Shown here in pieces: positions 19,001 to 31,000 of a stretch of DNA of 64,000 nucleotides (positions are counted from its first letter, which is position 1; every line of letters begins with the position of its first letter). The stretch is from assembly GCF_014117425.1 (NCBI RefSeq), contig NZ_CP059725.1, positions 2,954,001-3,018,000 on the forward strand. Direction: 5' to 3'. The notes under the pieces were generated by a model. It was given only the letters and a program-made list of their open reading frames with translations. It was not told the DNA's origin and did no database searches. The DNA comes from Bartonella sp. HY038. Lineage in GTDB: Bacteria; Pseudomonadota; Alphaproteobacteria; Rhizobiales; Rhizobiaceae. Made by a program: the position numbers and the translations under genes.

Positions 19001-22000
19001 CCTTGGCACTAATAATCAAGGTACCATCGCGGGTAACATAGTCATTGGTACCATTACCAGTATCTTCAGTGATAGAAGTAATATTCGACAATGCCGTTGG
19101 AGCAGCTGTATCGAAAATAATACCAAATTGATTAGAGGTCGCACCTTCATTGCCAGCAGTATCAGTTACAACCGCTTGGAAAGTATATTGGCCATCTTTG
19201 AACGCTTGTGCCGCAGTTACCTGATATTCCCAAGTTCCAGCTGATACGACAGCCACACCTAAAACAGTTGTTACACCATTTGCATCAGTTACTTTAATGA
19301 CAACACGTTCGCCATCGGCAACACCAGCAATCGTTCCTTTAAGCAACGGTTCGGTATCATCGGTATAGCTATTATTGGCCGTCACTTCGCCTTGGATCAA
19401 ACCAACATCATCAGTAAAGCCAGTAATTGAAACAGAAACACCGTCAATTGGTGCAGTCTTATCAATAGTTACAGTTTGTGAGCCACCAGTAGTGATGTTA
19501 CCAGCAGCATCAACAACGCGGCTTTCAATCTTATGGTCACCTTCTGACAAGGCATTGGCCTGATTGTCATAGCTCCAAGTTTTATCTGTTGCATTATAAA
19601 CAGCATCAACCCAAGTACCGCCATCAATACGGATTTGAACCTTTTCACCCGCATTTAATGTTTCAGATACGCTACCGTGAATGATGAGTGTATCATCACT
19701 GGTGATATAATCGCTATCGCTAAAGCCCGTATCATCGGTAATACCGGTGATTGAAGATGTAGCGGTTGGCGCGGTTAAATCAAGATTAAGATCAAAGCCA
19801 GTTGACGTTTTACCCTCATTGCCTGCCTTATCAGTGACAACAGCTTCAAAAGTGTACTTGCCTTCGGTCACAAATTTCTGTGCTTCTGTAACTTGGTATT
19901 GCCAAGTTCCATTGGTCACAGTTGCATTGCCAAGAATGATCTTTGTGCCATCAGGACCGGTCACCTTGATAACAACTTCATCACCTGTCTTAATACCTGT
20001 TACAGTACCTTTCAACAATGGTGTTGTATCATCAGTTGATGTACCAGATGTGGTCATATCACCTTGGATCAAGCCAACATCATCAAAGAAACCAGAAATG
20101 GCAACTTCATAACCTTCAACTGGACCAGTCTTATCAATAGTTACAGTTTGTGAGCCACCTGTAGTGATGTTACCAGCAGCATCAACAACGCGGCTTTCAA
20201 TTGTATGGTCACCTTCTGACAAGGCATTGGCCTGATTGTCATAGCTCCAAGTTTTATCTGTTGCATTATAAACAGCATCACCCCAAGTACCGCCATCAAT
20301 ACGGATTTGAACCTTTTCACCCGCATTTAATGTTTCAGATACGCTACCGTGAATGATGAGTGTATCATCACTGGTGATATAATCGCTATCGCTAAAGCCC
20401 GTATCATCGGTAATACCGGTGATTGAAGATGTAGCGGTTGGCGCGGTTAAATCAAGATTAAGATCAAAGCCAGTTGACGTTTTACCCTCATTGCCTGCCT
20501 TATCAGTGACAACAGCTTCAAAAGTGTACTTGCCTTCGGTCACAAATTTCTGTGCTTCTGTAACTTGGTATTGCCAAGTTCCATTGGTCACAGTTGCATT
20601 GCCAAGAATGATCTTTGTGCCATCAGGACCGGTCACCTTGATAACAACTTCATCACCTGTCTTAATACCTGTTACAGTACCTTTCAACAATGGTGTTGTA
20701 TCATCAGTTGATGTACCAGATGTGGTCATATCACCTTGGATCAAGCCAACATCATCAAAGAAACCAGAAATGGCAACTTCATAACCTTCAACTGGACCAG
20801 TCTTATCAATAGTTACAGTTTGTGAGCCACCTGTAGTGATGTTACCAGCAGCATCAACAACGCGGCTTTCAATTGTATGGTCACCTTCTGACAAGGCATT
20901 GGCCTGATTGTCATAGCTCCAAGTTTTATCTGTTGCATTATAAACAGCATCACCCCAAGTACCGCCATCAATACGGATTTGAACCTTTTCACCCGCATTT
21001 AATGTTTCAGATACGCTACCGTGAATGATGAGTGTATCATCACTGGTGATATAATCGCTATCGCTAAAGCCCGTATCATCGGTAATACCGGTGATTGAAG
21101 ATGTAGCGGTTGGCGCGGTTAAATCAAGATTAAGATCAAAGCCAGTTGACGTTTTACCCTCATTGCCTGCCTTATCAGTGACAACAGCTTCAAAAGTGTA
21201 CTTGCCTTCGGTCACAAATTTCTGTGCTTCTGTAACTTGGTATTGCCAAGTTCCATTGGTCACAGTTGCATTGCCAAGAATGATCTTTGTGCCATCAGGA
21301 CCGGTCACCTTGATAACAACTTCATCACCTGTCTTAATACCTGTTACAGTACCTTTCAACAATGGTGTTGTATCGTCGGTTGATGTACCAGATGTGGTCA
21401 TATCACCTTGGATCAAGCCAACATCATCAAAGAAACCAGAAATGGCAACTTCATAACCTTCAACTGGACCAGTCTTATCAATAGTTACAGTTTGTGAGCC
21501 ACCTGTAGTGATGTTACCAGCTGCGTCAACAACGCGGCTTTCAATCTTATGGTCACCTTCTGACAAGGCATTGGCCTGATTGTCATAACTCCAAGTTTTA
21601 TCTGTTGCGTTATAAACAGCATCAACCCAAGTACCGCCATCAATACGGATTTGAACCTTTTCACCCGCATTTAATGTTTCAGACACGCTACCATGAATGA
21701 TGAGTGTATCATCACTGGTGATGTAATCGCTATCGCTAAAGCCTGTATCATCGGTAATACCGGTGATTGAAGATGTAGCGGTTGGCGCGGTTAAATCAAG
21801 ATTAAGATCAAAGCCAGTTGAGGTTTTACCCTCATTGCCTGCAATATTGGTAACGACGGCTTCAAAACTATATTGACCCTCAGTTGTAAATGCTTGCGCA
21901 TCGGTTACCTGATATTCCCAAGTTCCCTCAGTAACAGTCGCAACACCGAGAATAATTTTTGAACCATCCGGCAATGTTACCTTGATGACGACCCGATCAC

Positions 22001-25000
22001 CATCTTGAAGACCGGTTATAGTACCCTTCAATAGTGGGGTTGTATCATCGGTTGATGTACCAGATGTGGTCATATCACCTTGGATCAAGCCAACATCGTC
22101 GAAGAAACCAGTAATGGCAACTTCATAGCCCGTAATTGGTAAAGACGTATCAATAGTTACCACTTGAGTTGATGGAGTTGATGGGTTACCTGCCGCATCA
22201 CGGACAACGGTCTCAATTGTATAACGACCATCAGTTAAGGCGTGGTCTGCATCATTATGATTAACACTATAAGTGCCATCAGCATTTTTAGTAGCTTGGA
22301 TCCATTGGCCAGCTGTGCCGCCCTCTGGTTTGATGCGCATCCAAACAGTGTCACCCGTTTCCAATGTACCAGTTACCTTAATTGTATAGATCAAGGTTGT
22401 ATCATTGGTAATAAAGTCGGCTGTATCAAAACCTGTATCATCACTGATCGATTGAAGGGCAGCGGTTGCTGATGGACCTGTTGTATCAACAATAACATCA
22501 AACTGCGCACCATCACTAACATTACCAGCCGCATCGGTTGATGTAACGGTAAGATTATGTGTGCCTTCAGCAAGCTCATCAGCTGTAACCGACCATTTGC
22601 CATCACTATCAACGGTGGTTGTACCAACAACTGTACCATCCTTATCCTTGATAGTGATGGTTGAACCAACTTCACCTGTACCACTAAAGGTTGGTGTTGT
22701 ATCATCGGTTGATGAACCAGACGTAATTGGCCCTTGAATAAAGCCAACATCATCGAGAACTTCATTGATAACTGGAGCTGATGGTGCGGTTGCATCAATC
22801 TCAAGTGTGAAGCTTACTGTGCCTTTAACACCAGCAGCATTTACGGCTTCAGCACTAAAGCTATATTTACCATCGCTAAGATCAGCTGATGGCGTCAAGC
22901 TCCATGCACCCGTGCTATCGGCAGTTGTTGTACCAACAACAACCTTCGTACCTGCTGCATTAACATAGCTAACCGTAACTGTTGCATTGGCGCTTGCGCT
23001 ACCAACCATAACAGGTGTGCGGTCATCTGAGATACCACCACTCTTAACATTGCCTTGGATTGTGCCAACATTATCTTCAAAGTGGCTAAAGCTCACAACA
23101 ACATTGCTAGTATCAACGGTAATATTAAAGGCAGGACTTGCAGCACTTTCATTACCAGCCTTATCGGTAACCGTTACTGTAATTGAATGGCTACCATCGC
23201 TAAGACCTGGTGCTGGCGGTGTAAAGCTCCATGAGCCATCGGCGCCAACGCTGGTCGTACCAAGAACGGTATCACCATCTTTAATGGTTACTGTGCCACC
23301 GGCTTCTGAACTACCGGCATTACCAGAAAGAACAGGCTGTTTGTCGTCAGTAGTATCATTGGCAGATAACGCACCAGTAACATCACCAACATTATCAGTA
23401 ATGGTTGGTTGGCTAGGTGTTGCAGGCGCAGTCGTATCAAGAACAACTGGGAAGCCACCGGTCATATTACTTAATTGACCAGCCGAGTCATTGGCCTGTG
23501 CCTTGATCGTATAAGTACCATCACCCTTACTAAAGGCAGGAGTAATCTCAATAGTCCAGCTACCATTGGCATTTACAGTAGTTGTACCACCAACAAAGCT
23601 TACGCCATCTGGACCTTCAACATGAATGGTAATGGTTGAGCCAGCTTCACCGGTACCTTTAACAACAGGTGTTGTATCATCGGTAACGCCGTTCTTTTGA
23701 AGGGCTCCTTGGACCGAACCTTCATTATCGCTAACGCTGGTAATGGCAGGATCAGCTGGTGCATCACCAACAAGCGTGAAGTTCCAATCCGTTGTCGCTG
23801 GACCTTCATTGCCAGCCTTATCAACAGGACGGGCGGAGAAGATATAATCACCAGGCGTTAATGGTGGATTTGGATCAAAGCTCCAAGAACCATCAGCATT
23901 AACACTGGTTGAGCCAATAAGCTTAACAACGCCACTTGCATCCTTATTATAGATATTAATGCTTGATGCATCATTAGCATCAACAGAACCTGCAGCACCA
24001 CTATAGGTTGGCGTGCGATCATCCGTTGGATCACCACGATTGATCGTTCCTTGAACAGGACCAAAATCATCAACCAAATCCATCTTAGATGTATCAATCG
24101 CTGCCGGTGCAGTCGTATCAACATTAAGATCAAAGAGACCAGATTTGGAACCTTCATTACCAGCCTTATCGGTGACAATAGCTTCAAACTTATAATCACC
24201 CTCACTAAGAGCTTGTGCATCAGTTACCTGATAGCTCCAAGTGCCACCAGTAACTGTGGCTGTACCAAGAACCTTGGCAACACCATCAGAGCCAGTTACC
24301 TTGATGACGACCCGATCACCATCTTGAAGACCGGTTACAGTACCCTTCAATAGTGGGGTTGTATCGTCGGTTGATGTGCCAGATGTGGTTATATCACCAG
24401 TAATTGCACCAACATCATCAAAATAGCCGCTAATCGTAACCGTGCCACCAGTTGGGCCTTGAGTATCGATTTCGATATTTTGAGTTGATGGAGTTGATGG
24501 GTTACCTGCTGCATCACGGACAACGGTCTCAATTGTATAACGACCATCAGTTAAGGCGTGGTCTGCATCATTATGATTAACACTATAAGTGCCATCAGCA
24601 TTTTTAGTAGCTTGGATCCATTGGCCAGCTGTGCCGCCCTCTGGTTTGATGCGCATCCAAACAGTGTCACCCGTTTCCAATGTACCAGTTACCTTAATTG
24701 TATAGATCAAGGTTGTATCATTGGTAATAAAGTCGGCTGTATCAAACCTGTATCATCACTGATCGATTGAAGGGCAGCGGTTGCTGATGGACCTGTTGTA
24801 TCAACAATAACATCAAACTGCGCACCATCACTAACATTACCAGCCGCATCGGTTGATGTAACGGTAAGATTATGTGTGCCTTCAGCAAGCTCATCAGTTG
24901 TAACCGACCATTTGCCATCACTATCAACGGTGGTTGTACCAACAACTGTACCATCCTTATCCTTGATAGTGATGGTTGAACCAACTTCACCTGTACCACT

Positions 25001-28000
25001 AAAGGTTGGTGTTGTATCATCGGTTGATGAACCAGACGTAATTGGCCCTTGAATAAAGCCAACATCATCGAGAACTTCATTGATAACTGGAGCTGATGGT
25101 GCGGTTGCATCAATCTCAAGTGTGAAGCTTACTGTGCCTTTAACACCAGCAGCATTTACGGCTTCAGCACTAAAGCTATATTTACCATCCGCCAAATCAA
25201 CTGATGGCGTCAAGCTCCATGCACCCGTGCTATCGGCAGTTGTTGTACCAACAACAACCTTCGTACCTGCTGCATTAACATAGCTAACCGTAACGGTTGC
25301 ATTGGCGCTTGCGCTACCAACCATAACAGGTGTGCGGTCATCTGAGATACCACCACTCTTAACATTGCCTTGGATTGTGCCAACATTATCTTCAAAGTGG
25401 CTAAAGCTCACAACAACATTGCTGGTATCAACGGTAATATTAAAGGCAGGACTTGCAGCACTTTCATTACCAGCCTTATCGGTAACTGTTACCGTAATTG
25501 AATGGCTACCATCGCTAAGACCTGGTGCTGGCGGTGTAAAGCTCCATGAGCCATCGGCGCCAACGCTGGTTGTACCAAGAACGGTATCACCATCTTTAAT
25601 GGTTACTGTGCCACCAGCTTCTGAACTACCAGCATTACCAGAAAGAACAGGCTGTTTGTCATCAGTAGTATCATTGGCAGATAACGCACCAGTAACATCA
25701 CCAACATTATCAGTAATGGTTGGTTGGCTAGGTGTTGCAGGCGCAGTCGTATCAAGAACAACTGGGAAGCCACCGGTCATATTACTTAATTGACCAGCAG
25801 AGTCATTGGCCTGTGCCTTAATCGTATAAGTACCATCACCCTTACTAAAGGCAGGAGTAATCTCAATAGTCCAGCTACCATTGGCATTTACAGTGGTTGT
25901 ACCGCCAACAAAGCTTACGCCATCTGGACCTTCAACATGAATGGTAATGGTTGAGCCAGCTTCACCGGTACCTTTAACAACAGGTGTTGTATCATCGGTA
26001 ACGCCGTTCTTTTGAAGAGCTCCTTGGACCGAACCTTCATTATCGCTAACGCTGGTAATGGCAGGATCAGCTGGTGCATCACCAACAAGCGTGAAGTTCC
26101 AATCCGTTGTTGCTGGACCTTCATTGCCGGCCTTATCAACAGGACGGGCGGAGAAGATATAATCACCAGGCGTTAATGGTGGATTTGGATCAAAGCTCCA
26201 AGAACCATCAGCATTAACACTGGTTGAACCAATAAGCTTAACAACGCCGCTTGCATCCTTATTATAGATATTAATGCTTGATGCATCATTGGCATCAACA
26301 GAACCTGCAGCACCACTATAGGTTGGCGTGCGATCATCCGTTGGATCACCACGATTGATCGTTCCTTGAACAGGACCAAAATCATCAACCAAATCCATCT
26401 TAGATGTATCAATCGCTGCTGGTGCAGTCGTATCAACATTAAGATCAAAGAGACCAGATTTGGAACCTTCATTGCCAGCCTTATCGGTGACAATAGCTTC
26501 AAACTTATAATCACCCTCACTAAGAGCTTGTGCATCAGTTACCTGATAGCTCCAAGTGCCACCAGTAACTGTGGCTGTACCAAGAACCTTGGCAACACCA
26601 TCAGAGCCAGTTACCTTGATGACGACCCGATCACCATCTTGAAGACCGGTTACAGTACCCTTCAATAGTGGGGTTGTATCGTCGGTTGATGTGCCAGATG
26701 TGGTTATATCACCAGTAATTGCACCAACATCATCAAAATAGCCGCTAATCGTAACCGTGCCACCAGTTGGGCCTTGAGTATCGATTTCGATATTTTGAGT
26801 TGATGGAGTTGATGGGTTACCTGCTGCATCACGGACAACGGTCTCAATTGTATAACGACCATCAGTTAAGGCGTGGTCTGCATCATTATGATTAACACTA
26901 TAAGTGCCATCAGCATTTTTAGTAGCTTGGATCCATTGGCCAGCTGTGCCGCCCTCTGGTTTGATGCGCATCCAAACAGTGTCACCCGTTTCCAATGTAC
27001 CAGTTACCTTAATTGTATAGATCAAGGTTGTATCATTGGTAATAAAGTCGGCTGTATCAAAACCTGTATCATCACTGATCGATTGAAGGGCAGCGGTTGC
27101 TGATGGACCTGTTGTATCAACAATAACATCAAACTGCGCACCATCACTAACATTACCAGCCGCATCGGTTGATGTAACGGTAAGATTATGTGTGCCTTCA
27201 GCAAGCTCATCAGTTGTAACCGACCATTTGCCATCACTATCAACGGTGGTTGTACCAACAACTGTACCATCCTTATCCTTGATAGTGATGGTTGAACCAA
27301 CTTCACCTGTACCACTAAAGGTTGGTGTTGTATCATCGGTTGATGAACCAGACGTAATTGGCCCTTGAATAAAGCCAACATCATCGAGAACTTCATTGAT
27401 AACTGGAGCTGATGGTGCGGTTGCATCAATCTCAAGTGTGAAGCTTACTGTGCCTTTAACACCAGCAGCATTTACGGCTTCAGCACTAAAGCTATATTTA
27501 CCATCCGCCAAATCAACTGATGGCGTCAAGCTCCATGCACCCGTGCTATCGGCAGTTGTTGTACCAACAACAACCTTCGTACCTGCTGCATTAACATAGC
27601 TAACCGTAACTGTTGCATTGGCGCTTGCGCTACCAACCATAACAGGTGTGCGGTCATCTGAGATACCACCACTCTTAACATTGCCTTGGATTGTGCCAAC
27701 ATTATCTTCAAAGTGGCTAAAGCTCACAACAACATTGCTGGTATCAACGGTAATATTAAAGGCAGGACTTGCAGCACTTTCATTACCAGCCTTATCGGTA
27801 ACTGTTACCGTAATTGAATGGCTACCATCGCTAAGACCTGGTGCTGGCGGTGTAAAGCTCCATGAGCCATCGGCGCCAACGCTGGTTGTACCAAGAACGG
27901 TATCACCATCTTTAATGGTTACTGTGCCACCGGCTTCTGAACTACCGGCATTACCAGAAAGAACAGGCTGTTTGTCGTCAGTAGTATCATTGGCAGATAA

Positions 28001-31000
28001 CGCACCAGTAACATCACCAACATTATCAGTAATGGTTGGTTGGCTAGGTGTTGCAGGCGCAGTCGTATCAAGAACAACTGGGAAGCCACCGGTCATATTA
28101 CTTAATTGACCAGCCGAGTCATTGGCCTGTGCCTTGATCGTATAAGTACCATCACCCTTACTAAAGGCAGGAGTAATCTCAATAGTCCAGCTACCATTGG
28201 CATTTACAGTAGTTGTACCACCAACAAAGCTTACGCCATCTGGACCTTCAACATGAATGGTAATGGTTGAGCCAGCTTCACCGGTACCTTTAACAACAGG
28301 TGTTGTATCATCGGTAACGCCGTTCTTTTGAAGGGCTCCTTGGACCGAACCTTCATTATCGCTAACGCTGGTAATGGCAGGATCAGCTGGTGCATCACCA
28401 ACAAGCGTGAAGTTCCAATCCGTTGTCGCTGGACCTTCATTGCCAGCCTTATCAACAGGACGGGCGGAGAAGATATAATCACCAGGCGTTAATGGTGGAT
28501 TTGGATCAAAGCTCCAAGAACCATCAGCATTAACACTGGTTGAGCCAATAAGCTTAACAACGCCACTTGCATCCTTATTATAGATATTAATGCTTGATGC
28601 ATCATTAGCATCAACAGAACCTGCAGCACCACTATAGGTTGGCGTGCGATCATCCGTTGGATCACCACGATTGATCGTTCCTTGAACAGGACCAAATCAT
28701 CAACCAAATCCATCTTAGATGTATCAATCGCTGCCGGTGCAGTCGTATCAACATTAAGATCAAAGAGACCAGATTTGGAACCTTCATTACCAGCCTTATC
28801 GGTGACAATAGCTTCAAACTTATAATCACCCTCACTAAGAGCTTGTGCATCAGTTACCTGATAGCTCCAAGTGCCACCAGTAACTGTGGCTGTACCAAGA
28901 ACCTTGGCAACACCATCAGAGCCAGTTACCTTGATGACGACCGATCACCATCTTGAAGACCGGTACAGTACCCTTCATAGTGGGTTGTATCGTCGGTTGA
29001 TGTGCCAGATGTGGTTATATCACCAGTAATTGCACCAACATCACAAAATAGCCGCTAATCGTAACCGTGCCACCAGTTGGGCCTTGAGTATCGATTTCGA
29101 TATTTTGAGTTGATGGAGTGATGGGTTACCTGCTGCATCACGGACAACGGTCTCAATTGTATAACGACCATCAGTTAAGGCGTGGTCTGCATCATTATGA
29201 TTAACACTATAAGTGCCATCAGCATTTTTAGTAGCTTGGATCCATTGGCCAGCTGTGCCGCCCTCTGGTTTGATGCGCATCCAAACAGTGTCACCCGTTT
29301 CCAATGTACCAGTTACCTTAATTGTATAGATCAAGGTTGTATCATTGGTAATAAAGTCGGCTGTATCAAAACCTGTATCATCACTGATCGATGAAGGGCA
29401 GCGGTTGCTGATGGACCTGTTGTATCAACAATAACATCAAACTGCGCACCATCACTAACATTACCAGCCGCATCGGTTGATGTAACGGTAAGATTATGTG
29501 TGCCTTCAGCAAGCTCATCAGTTGTAACCGACCATTTGCCATCACTATCAACGGTGGTTGTACCAACAACTGTACCATCCTTATCCTTGATAGTGATGGT
29601 TGAACCAACTTCACCTGTACACTAAAGGTTGGTGTTGTATCATCGGTTGATGAACCAGACGTAATTGGCCTTGAATAAAGCCAACATCATCGAGAACTTC
29701 ATTGATAACTGGAGCTGATGGTGCGGTTGCATCAATCTCAAGTGTGAAGCTTACTGTGCCTTAACACCAGCAGCATTTACGGCTTCAGCACTAAAGCTAT
29801 ATTTACCATCCGCCAAATCAACTGATGGCGTCAAGCTCCATGCACCCGTGCTATCGGCAGTTGTTGTACCAACAACAACCTTCGTACTGCTGCATTAACA
29901 TAGCTAACCGTAACGGTTGCATTGGCGCTTGCGCTACCAACCATAACAGGTGTGCGGTCATCTGAGATACCACCACTCTTAACATTGCCTTGGATTGTGC
30001 CAACATTATCTTCAAAGTGGCTAAAGCTCACAACAACATTGCTGGTATCAACGGTAATATTAAAGGCAGGACTTGCAGCACTTTCATTACCAGCCTTATC
30101 GGTAACTGTTACCGTAATTGAATGGCTACCATCGCTAAGACCTGGTGCTGGCGGTGTAAAGCTCCATGAGCCATCGGCGCCAACGCTGGTTGTACAAGAA
30201 CGGTATCACCATCTTTAATGGTTACTGTGCCACCGCTTCTGAACTACCAAGCATTACCAGAAAGAACAGGCTGTTTGTCATCAGTAGTATCATTGGCAGA
30301 TAACGCACCAGTAACATCACCAACATTATCAGTAATGGTTGGTTGGCTAGGTGTTGCAGGCGCAGTCGTATCAAGAACAACTGGGAAGCCACCGGTCATA
30401 TTACTTAATTGACCAGCAGAGTCATTGGCCTGTGCCTTAATCGTATAAGTACCATCACCCTTACTAAAGGCAGGAGTAATCTCAATAGTCCAGCTACCAT
30501 TGGCATTTACAGTGGTTGTACCGCCAACAAAGCTTACGCCATCTGGACCTTCAACATGAATGGTAATGGTTGAGCCAGCTTCACCGGTACCTTTAACAAC
30601 AGGTGTTGTATCATCGGTAACGCCGTTCTTTTGAAGAGCTCCTTGGACCGAACCTTCATTATCGCTAACGCTGGTAATGGCAGGATCAGCTGGTGCATCA
30701 CCAACAAGCGTGAAGTTCCAATCCGTTGTTGCTGGACCTTCATTGCCGGCCTTATCAACAGGACGGGCGGAGAAGATATAATCACCAGGCGTTAATGGTG
30801 GATTTGGATCAAAGCTCCAAGAACCATCAGCATTAACACTGGTTGAACCAATAAGCTTAACAACGCCGCTTGCATCCTTATTATAGATATTAATGCTTGA
30901 TGCATCATTGGCATCAACAGAACCTGCAGCACCACTATAGGTTGGCGTGCGATCATCCGTTGGATCACCACGATTGATCGTTCCTTGAACAGGACCAAAA

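Noticed and set aside
19747..28109. Long plus-strand frames (121-163 codons) repeated through the adhesin region
   Set aside because: They are antisense shadows of the repetitive coding strand: they recur at the repeat period, lack ribosome sites, and their composition follows from the Ig-like codons.
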